Source: MED-G105 sp050331095 (GTDB taxonomy: Bacteria > Pseudomonadota > Alphaproteobacteria > Caulobacterales > Parvularculaceae). Taken from it: 64,000 bases of DNA. The translations under genes and the position numbers were made by a program. Below are positions 48,770 to 57,047 of the stretch, in pieces (the stretch's first letter is position 1; every line of letters begins with the position of its first letter). Below the pieces are notes generated by a model. It was given only the letters and a program-made list of their open reading frames with translations. It did not search any database and was not told where the DNA came from. The DNA lies in NCBI GenBank assembly GCA_050331095.1, contig JBHJHE010000016.1, positions 14,363-78,362 of the forward strand, given 5' to 3'.

Positions 48770-50000
48770 CCCCGCGCCGTCGTTTCCGTCGAGCGGGCCC
48801 TATCGCCTCAGCGGCGCGCGCGCGCTCGTCGACGGCGATGTCGCCCCGCGGACGATCGACGTCGACGCCAGCGGCGCGATCGACGCCGTCTTTGCGGCCG
48901 ACGAGACGCCTACCCGCGACCTGCCGACCGTCGACATCGGCGGCCGGCTTATCGCGCCGCGCTTCGTTGACGCCCACGTCCACCTCGACAAGACGCTGAT
49001 CTGGCCGCGCGCCCCGAACCGCCATGGCGGGTTCGAGGCCGCGAAAGCCCTCGTCAAAGCCGACCGCGTCGCTGCATGGACCGTCGACGACGTCGCCGCG
49101 CGCATGGACGCCGCCCTCGCCCGGGCCTTCGCCAACGGAACGCGGGCCATGCGCACCCACATCGATTCCCAGGAAGGCCGCACCGAGCCCGCCTGGACCG
49201 CGTTCGAGGCCGTGCGGGCCGCGTGGCGCAGGCGCATCGAGATCGAGCCCGCCGTCTCCCTCGGCGCCGGCAAGCTCATGGGCGACTATGGGGAGACCGT
49301 CGCGCGCCTCGCCGCGAGCCGCGGCGCGGTTCTCGGCCCCGTGCTTTATCCGGGTCCGGACATCGACGCACATATCGCCCGGGCCTTCGACCTCGCCGAG
49401 CGCTTCGGCCTCGATCTTGATTTTCACGTGGACGAAAACCTCGATCCAATGTCGGATGGCCTGGCCCGCGTCGCCCGGATGCGGATCGACCGCGATTTCA
49501 AGTCTCGCGTCCTTTGCGGCCACGGCTGCGCGCTGGCCCTGAAACCGGAGGCGGAGATCGCCGCGACGGCGGCGTCCTTGCGCGAGGCGGAGGTCGATTT
49601 CGTCAGCCTGCCCCAGACGAACGCGTTCCTCCTCGGGCGAAGCGACGACGCCGTGCCGCGCCTGCGCGCCCTGCCGCCGCTCAAGAGCCTCCTCGCGGCC
49701 GGCGTCAACGCGGCGCTCGCGAGCGATAATTGTCAGGACCCGTTTAATCCGGCGGGCGATTACAATCTCGTCGAGATCTGGCGCGACGCCGCCTTGCAGG
49801 CCCATCTCCCCGCGCCGTTCGAGCCCGCGCTCGCCATGATCGCCGGGAACGCCGCGACGGCCCTCGGGCTCGACGCGCGCGGGATCGCCGCCGGCGCGCC
49901 CGCCGACCTAGTCGTCTTCGAGGCCCGGGACGCCGCGGACCTCTTCGCGCGGCCGGCGACGCCTCGCCGGGCGCTGGTGCGCGGCCGACCCGCCGCTTGA
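48747..50000 (+). CDS. Cytosine-deaminase-like amidohydrolase, no canonical start codon
   Basis: The frame codes for a metal-dependent amidohydrolase of about 400 residues. Conserved elements are RFVDAHVHLDKT (HxH metal ligands, about 48967-49002), FHVDE (49422), LCGHGCAL (49515) and ASDNCQDPF (49717-49743), with a C-terminal APADLVVFEARD strand. This matches the CodA/atrazine-hydrolase-like group; the substrate is unknown. The HVH motif lies upstream of the first in-frame ATG (49104), yet no ATG, GTG or TTG occurs upstream in this frame. CTG 48747 is the only near-cognate codon, so I used it as a provisional start. A start lost by mutation or a sequence error is equally possible. Confidence 0.78.
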   Translation: MVRPPPNSPAPSFPSSGPYRLSGARALVDGDVAPRTIDVDASGAIDAVFAADETPTRDLPTVDIGGRLIAPRFVDAHVHLDKTLIWPRAPNRHGGFEAAKALVKADRVAAWTVDDVAARMDAALARAFANGTRAMRTHIDSQEGRTEPAWTAFEAVRAAWRRRIEIEPAVSLGAGKLMGDYGETVARLAASRGAVLGPVLYPGPDIDAHIARAFDLAERFGLDLDFHVDENLDPMSDGLARVARMRIDRDFKSRVLCGHGCALALKPEAEIAATAASLREAEVDFVSLPQTNAFLLGRSDDAVPRLRALPPLKSLLAAGVNAALASDNCQDPFNPAGDYNLVEIWRDAALQAHLPAPFEPALAMIAGNAATALGLDARGIAAGAPADLVVFEARDAADLFARPATPRRALVRGRPAA

Positions 50001-50031
50001 CGCGCGGGCCGCGGCCCGAAATGACGGGGTC

Positions 50032-50739
50032 ATGCTTCTCGCAATCCTAGAAACGGGCGAACCGCCCGAGGCCCTTCGCAGCGCCTACCCCGACTACGGC
50101 GCGATGATGGAGCGCATGCTTGCGCCCGTCGCGCCGCGCCTTTCCTTCGCGCGCTGGCGGGCGCTCGACGGCGACGTACCGCGGGCGTCGGAAGCCGACG
50201 CGATCCTGATTACGGGCTCGGCCGCCGGCGCCTATGACGGCCACCACTGGATCGCGCCCCTGGAGGACCTGATCCGCGCCGCGGCCGCCGCCCGCAAGCC
50301 GCAGGTCGGGATCTGCTTCGGCCATCAGGTCATGGCCCAGGCCTTCGGCGGCGAGGTCGCAAAGTCCGACAAGGGCTGGGGCGTCGGCGTCCACGACTAT
50401 GACGTCGTCGCGCAGGAGCCGTGGATGGCGCCGGCGACGGGGCGCGTCGCCTGCGTCGTCTCCCACCAGGACCAGGTGACGACGACGCCGCCGTCAGCGC
50501 GCGTCGTGGCGCGCTCGGACTTTTGCCCCCACGCCTTCCTCGCCTATGACCACGCCCCGGCGATGTCTATGCAGCCGCACCCGGAGTTCGACCACGACTA
50601 CGCGGCCGCGCTCTACGCTCGTCGGCGCGGGCGCATGGGCGAGGCGCTCGTCGACGAGGCCCTTGGCACACTGAAGAAACGCGTCGACCGCGAGCTCCTC
50701 GCCCGCTGGATCGCGACATTCCTTCAAACCGCGAGGTGA
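50032..50739 (+). CDS. Class I glutamine amidotransferase-like protein
   Basis: A 235-residue GATase1 protein. The nucleophile Cys is in VGICFGHQVMAQAFGG (about residues 87-102), and the His-Glu of the triad is in SMQPHPEFDHDY. Stand-alone members resemble the amidase part of GMP synthase or gamma-glutamyl hydrolases such as PuuD-like enzymes; the true substrate is unknown. It follows the amidohydrolase at 31 bases and its end overlaps the leader of the GST gene. Confidence 0.88.
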   Translation: MLLAILETGEPPEALRSAYPDYGAMMERMLAPVAPRLSFARWRALDGDVPRASEADAILITGSAAGAYDGHHWIAPLEDLIRAAAAARKPQVGICFGHQVMAQAFGGEVAKSDKGWGVGVHDYDVVAQEPWMAPATGRVACVVSHQDQVTTTPPSARVVARSDFCPHAFLAYDHAPAMSMQPHPEFDHDYAAALYARRRGRMGEALVDEALGTLKKRVDRELLARWIATFLQTAR

Positions 50740-50744
50740 CGAAC

Positions 50745-51398
50745 ATGGCCGACCTGACCCTGGTCATTGGCGACAAGCACCTTTCAAGCTGGTCCTTGCG
50801 GCCCTGGCTCGTCCTGCAACAAGCGGGCGTTCCCTTTACGGAGCGCCTCATCCGGCTCGACCGGCCGGAGAGCCGCGAAACCTTGCGCGCCGCGACGCCC
50901 GCCGGCCGCGTGCCGACCCTGATCGACGGCGACTTGACGGTCTGGGAGAGCCTCGCGATCTGCGAGTACCTCGCCGACAAATTTCCCGAAAAAAGGCTCT
51001 GGCCGCCGGACCCGACCGCGCGCGCCCACGCCCGGGCGATCGCCTCGGAGATGCACGCCGGATTCGGCAGCTTGCGGACGGTCTGGCCGATGATGTTCGC
51101 CCGCGAAGGGTTGCGTCACACGACGAGCGGCGGCGTCGCGCGCGACATCGCGCGCATCGCCGCGCTCAGGACCGAAGCCCTCGAACGCATAGGCGGTCCG
51201 GCGGGCGGCCCGTTCCTCTATGGCCGGTTCTCGATCGCGGACGCATTCTACGCGCCCGTCGTCTCGCGGTTCGTCACCTACGGACCGGTGACGCTTCCCG
51301 CCCCGGCGCGCGCCTGGGCCGACATGATGTGGGCGCTGCCGGCGATGCGCGCCTGGGGCGAGGGCGCCGCGGGGGAGCTGCGCGAAGCCGAAGCCTGA
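50745..51398 (+). CDS. Glutathione S-transferase family protein
   Basis: A 217-residue GST with an N-terminal thioredoxin-like domain. The first strand is TLVIGDKHLSSWSLRPWLVLQQAGVPF, where a Ser in SSWS is the likely catalytic residue; GRVPTLIDGDLTVWESLAICEYLADKFPE carries the cis-Pro and the Glu-Ser pair that hold glutathione. A helical C-terminal domain follows with FSIADAFYAPVVSRF. I chose ATG 50745, which has GAGGTG seven bases upstream; a GTG at 50736 overlapping the preceding gene is less likely. Confidence 0.9.
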   Translation: MADLTLVIGDKHLSSWSLRPWLVLQQAGVPFTERLIRLDRPESRETLRAATPAGRVPTLIDGDLTVWESLAICEYLADKFPEKRLWPPDPTARAHARAIASEMHAGFGSLRTVWPMMFAREGLRHTTSGGVARDIARIAALRTEALERIGGPAGGPFLYGRFSIADAFYAPVVSRFVTYGPVTLPAPARAWADMMWALPAMRAWGEGAAGELREAEA

Positions 51399-51405
51399 CG
51401 GCGCC

Positions 51406-52560
51406 CTATCGTCCGTAGGCCTCTAAAATCTCCCGCACCCGGTCGAGCGGCAGCGCTTCCAACGTGCGCGCTTCGCCGCGGTGGGAGCTGTAGCCGGCGA
51501 CCGTTTCGGCCATGAAAAGGGAATTGAGGATCGCCTCCTCGGTCGCTTCGATCGTCGCCTGCGCCAGGGGCGAAAACCGGTCGTTCGGCAGTTCCACGAT
51601 GGCCGACGCCGCAGCGCGCCGCGCCGGCGTGCGCCGAACGCCCTCGGCCGTCGAGAACGCGACGACGTAGTCGCCGGAGCCGTTCGTCAGCGACGCCCCC
51701 GTGCGCGCGAGCCCGCCGAGGGCGCGCCGCCCGAGGCGTTCGAGATTGCGGTCCGACAAGGGCGCGTCGGTGGCGACGACGACCATAATCGATCCGTCCC
51801 CGTCTTCCCGCTCCACATGCTCGCGCAAGTAATACTCGCCGAGTTCAACGCCCACGGGAACGCCGTCGACGGACAAAACGCCGTTGAAGTTGGACTGGAC
51901 GAGAACGCAGACGACATAGCCGCCGAGGGAGGCCGGGAGCGCGCGAGAGCTCGTGCCGATCCCGCCTTTCCAGCCGAAGGCCCACGTTCCGCGCCCGGCG
52001 CCGATCGCCCCTTCCGCGACAGGGCCGCCGTCGGCCGCATCGATCGCCGCGCGCGCGTGCGCCGGCGTCAGGGCGCGCTTGCGGATATTGTTGAGGCCGG
52101 CGTCGTTGGTCTCGCCGACGACGGCGTTCACCGAAAAGACGGCGTCGTCGCCCGTTCGCTCAAGCGTCCACTCGATGACGGCGATCGCCGCCTCGGGGAC
52201 GCTCAGCGTGTTCGTCAGCAAGATCGGGGTCTCGATCTCGCCAAGCTCGCGGATTTGCGTCGCCCCCATGAGTTTGCCGAACCCGTTGCCGACGACGACG
52301 GCGGCCGGCGTTTTGTCCTGATAAAGATCGCCGCCATGGGGCAGGATCGCCGTGACGCCCGTGCGCACGTCGTCGCCCTCGTTCAGCGTGGCGTGCCCCA
52401 CGCGCACGCCAACGACGTCGGTGATGGCGTTCAACGGCCCCGGCTGAAGGACGCCCGGCGCGACGCCGAGGTCTCGCGCGCGAACCCGTTCCGCCGACGC
52501 GGGGCCGCCGGCCGCCGTGGCGACCACGCACGCGGCGAGCGCTATCCGGCGCTTGATCAT
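51406..52560 (-). CDS. P1 (S58/DmpA) family peptidase, exported
   Basis: A 384-residue member of the DmpA aminopeptidase family. A signal peptide (IALAACVVATAAGGPASA) precedes ARDLGVAPGVLQPGPLNAITDV and VRVGHATLNEG. The N-terminal nucleophile enzyme is made by self-cleavage at a Gly-Ser bond; the match is DGDGSIMVVVATDAPL (about residue 254), with upstream TNTLSV and VNAVVGETND. It removes N-terminal residues, often D- or beta-amino acids, from short peptides. GGAGGAG stands before ATG 52560. It is convergent with the GST gene, seven bases apart. Confidence 0.9.
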   Translation of the reverse strand: MIKRRIALAACVVATAAGGPASAERVRARDLGVAPGVLQPGPLNAITDVVGVRVGHATLNEGDDVRTGVTAILPHGGDLYQDKTPAAVVVGNGFGKLMGATQIRELGEIETPILLTNTLSVPEAAIAVIEWTLERTGDDAVFSVNAVVGETNDAGLNNIRKRALTPAHARAAIDAADGGPVAEGAIGAGRGTWAFGWKGGIGTSSRALPASLGGYVVCVLVQSNFNGVLSVDGVPVGVELGEYYLREHVEREDGDGSIMVVVATDAPLSDRNLERLGRRALGGLARTGASLTNGSGDYVVAFSTAEGVRRTPARRAAASAIVELPNDRFSPLAQATIEATEEAILNSLFMAETVAGYSSHRGEARTLEALPLDRVREILEAYGR

Positions 52561-52725
52561 CGTTGCTCCTCCGTCGGCGACCTTCGGCCCTTGGCGCTTC
52601 CCGGCGAAGTCTCGCCCGCCTGCGCGCCGATCACAATCGCGCGCAACGCTTGACCCGGCCGCTCAACCAAGCGCCTAGTAGTTCTTCAGTTGACTGACAA
52701 AATATCGACGTATCCAGGTGTATTG

Positions 52726-52872
52726 ATGAAAGCGGCTTTGTCGGTCTTGTTGTTCGTTCTGGGCCATGCGGGCCTCGCCCTTGCGTTTTCGTTCTTCGCG
52801 ACGGTCGGCGAGGCGCCGGTGACGGTCGCGCAGGAGACGCCTGCGCCGGTCGGCGACGCAGCTCGGCCGTAG
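52726..52872 (+). CDS. Small membrane or secreted protein of 48 residues
   Basis: A short frame starting MKAALSVLLFVLGHAGLALAF, one strongly hydrophobic helix, then FATVGEAPVTVAQETPAP and an Ala/Arg/Pro end. AGGTG lies five bases before ATG 52726. Whether the helix is a signal peptide or an anchor is unclear. It lies between the divergent peptidase gene and pmbA. I do not recognise the family. Confidence 0.5.
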   Translation: MKAALSVLLFVLGHAGLALAFSFFATVGEAPVTVAQETPAPVGDAARP

Positions 52873-52927
52873 ACCGCCGGCGGCCCTCGCCTTGCCCCAC
52901 GTCCGCGGCGCGGCTATCCCGCGCGGG

Positions 52928-54286
52928 ATGACAAACCCTGATTTTGACGCCGACGACGCCGAACGCGCGCTTTCGCGTGCGATCGAGAGCGCCCGCAGCC
53001 ACGGCGCGGACGCCGGCGACGCCGTCCTGATGCGCGGCGTTTCGTCGAGCGTGACCTGGCGCATGGGCGCGCTCGAAGACGCCGAACGCGCAGAAAGCCT
53101 GGATCTGGGCCTCCGCGCCATCGTCGGCGAACGGTCGGCGAGCGTGTCGACGACCGACCTCTCCGACGCCGGGCTCGGCGAACTCGTGGCGCGGTGCGTC
53201 GCCATGGCGAAGGCCGCGCCGCCCGACCCTTATGTCGGCCTCGCGCCGGAGGCGCGCCTTGCCCGCCCGCCGTTTCCGGATCTAGACCTCGGCGATTTCG
53301 ACGAGCCGGACACCGAAACGTTGAAGCGCCGCGCCGCGGACTGCGAAGCCGCCGCGCTCGGCGTCGCGGGCGTCGTCAATTCCGGCGGCGCCGGCGCGAG
53401 CTATGGCGAGGGCCGCAAATGGCTGATGACGAGCCACGGCTTTTTCGGCGAGAGCGGCGGCGCAAGCCATTCCGTCTCGACGAGCGTCATCGCTGAGGAC
53501 GCCAACGGCAAAGAGCGCGACTACGACTACGATTCGAAAACGCACTATGCGGACATGCGCGCGCCGGAAGACATCGGCCGGCGCGCCGGCGCGCGCACGG
53601 TGGCGCGCCTGTCGCCGCGCAAGGCCGCGAGCCGCCGCGCGCCAGTTATCTACGACAAGCGCCTCTCCGCCTCGCTCGTCGGTCACCTGACCGGCGCGAT
53701 CAACGGGGCGGCGATCGCCCGCGGCGTCAGCTTTCTGAAGGATAAGCTTGGCGAACGGATCTTCCCGGCAGGAACGACCGTGCGTGACGATCCCTTCCGC
53801 AAGCGCGGCGCCGGCTCGCGGCCCTTCGACGGCGAAGGCGTCGCGCCGGAAGCCTTCGACATCATCGACGACGGCGTCTTGACGACCTGGCTCATGAACA
53901 CGGCTCACGCGCGGCAGTTGGGGCTTCAGACCTCGGGCCGCGCCACCCGCGGCGTCGGCGGCGCGCCGGGCGCCGGCGCGACCAACTGCTGGCTCCTCGC
54001 CGGCGAGAAATCCGTCGACGACCTTATGCGCGAGGCCGGCGAGGGCCTTCTCCTGACGGAGATGTTCGGGCCGCAGGTGAACGCAAATACGGGCGACTAC
54101 TCCGTCGGCTGTTCGGGGTTCTGGTTCGAGGACGGCGCCGTCGCCTATCCCGTCAGCGAGATCACCGTCGCCGGCGTGCTCCTCGACATGTTCGCGACGC
54201 TCGTTCCCGCGGACGATCTTGAATTCCGCGGCGCGAAGAACGCGCCCAGCGTTTTCATCCCTGAAATGACGATCGCGGGGGACTGA
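52928..54286 (+). CDS. pmbA: TldD/PmbA family protein (PmbA/TldE)
   Basis: A 452-residue protein with the PmbA layout: N-terminal domain with SSVTWRMGALEDAERAESLDLGLRAIVGERSASVSTTDLS, a middle domain, and C-terminal segments with RRAPVIYDKRLSASLVGHLTGAINGAAIARGVSFLKDKLGE and GDYSVGCSGFWFEDG. It lacks the HExxxH zinc site of TldD, as expected for PmbA/TldE. The TldD-TldE pair processes modified peptides such as microcins and degrades CcdA. TldD is not in the window. Its stop overlaps the DUF4170 start (TGATG). Genes pmbA-DUF4170 precede lipid A genes in many alphaproteobacteria. Confidence 0.93.
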   Translation: MTNPDFDADDAERALSRAIESARSHGADAGDAVLMRGVSSSVTWRMGALEDAERAESLDLGLRAIVGERSASVSTTDLSDAGLGELVARCVAMAKAAPPDPYVGLAPEARLARPPFPDLDLGDFDEPDTETLKRRAADCEAAALGVAGVVNSGGAGASYGEGRKWLMTSHGFFGESGGASHSVSTSVIAEDANGKERDYDYDSKTHYADMRAPEDIGRRAGARTVARLSPRKAASRRAPVIYDKRLSASLVGHLTGAINGAAIARGVSFLKDKLGERIFPAGTTVRDDPFRKRGAGSRPFDGEGVAPEAFDIIDDGVLTTWLMNTAHARQLGLQTSGRATRGVGGAPGAGATNCWLLAGEKSVDDLMREAGEGLLLTEMFGPQVNANTGDYSVGCSGFWFEDGAVAYPVSEITVAGVLLDMFATLVPADDLEFRGAKNAPSVFIPEMTIAGD

Positions 54287-54516
54287 TGGACCAACAACTC
54301 TTGCACCTCGTCTTCGGCGGCGAACTCGACAATCTCGAGGACGTGCGCTTCAAGGACCTCGACAAGCTCGACATCGTCGGCGTATTTCCGCACTACGCCG
54401 CAGCGGAGAAAGCCTGGCGCGCCAAGGCCCAGGCTACTGTCGACAACGCGCACATGCGTTACTTCGTCGTCCACCTCCATCGCCTGCTCGACCCCGACGG
54501 CGACGGCAAGTTCTAA
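54286..54516 (+). CDS. DUF4170 family protein
   Basis: A 76-residue cytoplasmic protein. The motifs LHLVFGGELDNLEDVRFKDLDKLDIVGVFPHY, AWRAKAQATVDNAHMRYFVVHLHRLLDP are those of DUF4170, a small alphaproteobacterial family of unknown function, consistently placed beside pmbA and lipid A genes. It overlaps pmbA by one base and ends seven bases before the phosphatase gene, so the three are one transcript. Confidence 0.9.
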   Translation: MDQQLLHLVFGGELDNLEDVRFKDLDKLDIVGVFPHYAAAEKAWRAKAQATVDNAHMRYFVVHLHRLLDPDGDGKF

Positions 54517-54523
54517 CCGGTCC

Positions 54524-55219
54524 ATGGCGGCGAGACTGACGCGCGAGGCGTTCGCGACGCCGGCGGGCCGCCAGCGCGCCTGGCGCGAACTCGTCTGGTC
54601 GGACCACGGATTTTTGCGCGCGATCTACGACAACTCCCATGTCGTGGAGCCGGGACGCCTGTGGCGCAGCTACCAGCCGGGTCCGCGCAAGCTCGCACAG
54701 TGGCGCGAGCGCGGCGTGCGGACGGTCGTGAATCTGCGCGGCGACAAGCCGAGCGGTTTTCTGTTTCTGGAGGAAGAGGCCTGCGCCGACCTCGGCCTCG
54801 CGCACGTTCCCTTCCGCGTCTTTTCGCGCGAGGCCCCGTCCGTCGAAACCTTGAAAGGCGCCCGCGATCTCTTTCGGCGCATCGACTATCCCGCGCTCAT
54901 CCACTGCAAGTCCGGCGCGGACCGGGCCGGCCTGATGGCGACGCTTTATCTCTTCTTCACTGGCCGCGAGCCGCTCGACGAGGCCATGCGTCACCTGTCG
55001 TGGCGCTACGGCCATCTGCGCCAGGGCGAGACCGGTGTCCTCGACGCAGCGCTCGAGGAGTTCATTGAGCACGCGCGCGAACGCGGCCTCTCCCTGTCCG
55101 ACGTCGACGGATTTTTTCGTTGGGCCGAGGAGGTCTACGACCCAGCGGCGACGCGGGCGCGGTTCCGCGCAACGCGCCTGGGGCGGCTCCTCACCGAGCG
55201 GATTTTGCGGCGGGAGTAG
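54524..55219 (+). CDS. Cysteine phosphatase, CtpA-like, in the lipid A locus
   Basis: A 231-residue dual-specificity-type phosphatase. VVNLRGDKPSGFLFLEEEACADLGL precedes the P-loop IHCKSGADRAGLMATLYL (C-x5-R, Cys at about residue 127). The C-terminal helical domain is rich in Arg. Caulobacter CtpA, a tyrosine-phosphatase-like protein, is needed for lipid A phosphate removal, and the gene here is inserted among lipid A genes; I infer a similar role on lipid A phosphates. Its last 29 bases overlap the convergent MsbA-like gene. It shares an operon with pmbA and DUF4170. Confidence 0.8.
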   Translation: MAARLTREAFATPAGRQRAWRELVWSDHGFLRAIYDNSHVVEPGRLWRSYQPGPRKLAQWRERGVRTVVNLRGDKPSGFLFLEEEACADLGLAHVPFRVFSREAPSVETLKGARDLFRRIDYPALIHCKSGADRAGLMATLYLFFTGREPLDEAMRHLSWRYGHLRQGETGVLDAALEEFIEHARERGLSLSDVDGFFRWAEEVYDPAATRARFRATRLGRLLTERILRRE

Positions 55220-57047
55220 CGGCGTCCGCGAACTGCAGCGCGGCGAGGCGGGCGTAGGCGCCGTTTTGCGCGAGAAGATCGTCGTGCGTCCCCGTTTCGA
55301 CGATCCGCCCCCGGTCCATCACCGCGATCATGTCGGCGCCGCGCACGGTGGAAAGACGATGGGCGATGACGATTGTCGTGCGGCCTTTCGTGAGGCGCGC
55401 CACCGCCGCCTGGATCGCCGTCTCCGTCGCGGCGTCAAGCGCCGCCGTCGCCTCGTCGAGGAGGAGGTTCGGCGCGTCGCGCAGGAAGGCCCGGGCGATG
55501 GCGACCCGCTGGCGCTCGCCGCCCGACAGCGCGCCGCCCGCCTCGCCGACCTGCGCGTCGAGCCCGCCGCGCGACAGAGGGACCGCGAGCGCCGCGTCCG
55601 CCGCGGCCCGTTCAATCTCGGCGCGCGTCGCGCCCGGCTTTCCGTAGGCGATGTTGGCGGCGATCGTGTCGTCGAAGAGGACGGCTTCCTGGCTGACGAC
55701 CGCGATCCGTGAGCGGAGGGAGGCGAGCGAAACGCCCTCGATCGCCTGGCCGTCGACGAGAATCTCCCCGGCGGACGGCTCGTAGAGCCGCAGCAACAGG
55801 TTGAACACGGTGGACTTGCCGGCCCCCGACGCGCCGACGAGGGCGACGGTCGCGCCGCCCGGGACGTCGAGCGAGAAACCGTCGAGGGCCGGACCGGCGC
55901 CGTCGTAGGAAAAGGCCACATTGCGGAAGGACACGGCGCCGGACGCCGCCTTGAGGTCGCCCGCGTCCGGGCGGTCGACCACCGTGGGTTCGGCGTCGAG
56001 AAGATCAAGCATACGCTCGAAGGCCCCGAACCCCTCCTGCGCGACGGCGTTCAGCGTCGAGAGCCCGCGCGCCGGCTGCGACATCAAAAGGAGCGCGATG
56101 ATAAAGGAGACGAACTGAGCGACGTCGAGCGCGCCGGCCTCGATCCGTATGGCGACGATCGCCACGACGACCGCGAGGGCGATCGACCCGACGAGGAAGA
56201 CGAAAGGCTCGTTCAGGGCCCGAAGGCGCGCCATACGATCGAGGACGGCGAGGCGCTCCTCGAAGCGCGCGTCGGCGCGGGCCTGCAAGTCCGCCTGCAG
56301 ACCATAGGCGCGGATGAGCCGCCCGCCGCTGACGGCCTCGCCGGCGAGCGCGGCGATGTCGCCCGCCTGGCCCTGGGCTTCCCGCGAACCGCGGCGCAGG
56401 TATCTACCGATGCGCGCCACAGGCCAGCCGAGCGCCGGGTAGACGATCAGCACCACGACGAAGAGCAGCCAGTCGTAGTGGATCATGACGGCGCACAGGC
56501 CCACGAGCGTCATGAGGTCCCGCACCGCGTTCGCCGCCCGCGCCAGCGTCTCGCGCAGGACGAGAACGTCGTTCGTCAGTCGCGCCGCGGCGGGTCCGGA
56601 GCCGACCGCGCGCAGTTGCGCGTCGTCGACGGCGAGGAGCTTGGCGTAGAGATCGCGCTGGAGATCGCGCAAAGCCGAGAGCGCCGCCGACGCCGAGAGT
56701 CGCGCCTGGGCGAACAGCGCCGCGGCGTTGACCGCGCCAAGCCCGACGATGAGGAGCGGGCCGACGACCGCGACGAGGCCAAGCCGCGCCCCGCCGTCGC
56801 CCAACGCGGCGTTGATCCACTCCACGCCCCGGGGGATGGCGCTGGCGCTCGCCGCGTAGGCCGCCATCGCCAGGAGCGCGAGGGCGAGCTTCGGCCTGTA
56901 GCGCGACAGGTAATCGCGCCATAGCCGCCGGGCCAAAGCCGGCGAGCTTCGGGCCGGCGAGCTTCGGGCTGGCGAGCGTCGGGCTGGCGTTGACGGGGCG
57001 CTCAAATGGTGACTGTCTCGGGCGATGTCGCTCAACCGCTTTTTCAA
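55191..57047 (-). CDS. ABC exporter, MsbA/lipid A export type
   Basis: A half-transporter of about 600 residues: six membrane helices (about residues 50-330), then a nucleotide-binding domain with Walker A VGASGAGKSTVFNLLLRLYEP, Q-loop VSQEAVLFDDTIAANIAYG, signature LSGGERQRVAIARAFL, and Walker B NLLLDEATAALDAA, H-loop IVIAHRLSTV. In this setting it probably flips lipid A-core across the inner membrane. The start is uncertain: only TTG codons (57047, 57035, 57005) are available, and the N-terminus carries a PARSS repeat. At 57047 it would overlap the start of the divergent DUF374 gene by 23 bases. Confidence 0.9.
   Translation of the reverse strand: MKKRLSDIARDSHHLSAPSTPARRSPARSSPARSSPALARRLWRDYLSRYRPKLALALLAMAAYAASASAIPRGVEWINAALGDGGARLGLVAVVGPLLIVGLGAVNAAALFAQARLSASAALSALRDLQRDLYAKLLAVDDAQLRAVGSGPAAARLTNDVLVLRETLARAANAVRDLMTLVGLCAVMIHYDWLLFVVVLIVYPALGWPVARIGRYLRRGSREAQGQAGDIAALAGEAVSGGRLIRAYGLQADLQARADARFEERLAVLDRMARLRALNEPFVFLVGSIALAVVVAIVAIRIEAGALDVAQFVSFIIALLLMSQPARGLSTLNAVAQEGFGAFERMLDLLDAEPTVVDRPDAGDLKAASGAVSFRNVAFSYDGAGPALDGFSLDVPGGATVALVGASGAGKSTVFNLLLRLYEPSAGEILVDGQAIEGVSLASLRSRIAVVSQEAVLFDDTIAANIAYGKPGATRAEIERAAADAALAVPLSRGGLDAQVGEAGGALSGGERQRVAIARAFLRDAPNLLLDEATAALDAATETAIQAAVARLTKGRTTIVIAHRLSTVRGADMIAVMDRGRIVETGTHDDLLAQNGAYARLAALQFADAATPAAKSAR
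56938..56987. repeat. 15-bp tandem repeat in the exporter N-terminus
   Basis: GCCGGCGAGCTTCGG occurs twice exactly (56938-56952, 56953-56967), then once with changes (56968-56982) and as a partial fourth unit. It encodes the PARSS-PARSS-PARR peptide just after the likely start of the MsbA-like protein. Such slippage-prone repeats can change the linker length between strains. Confidence 0.9.
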
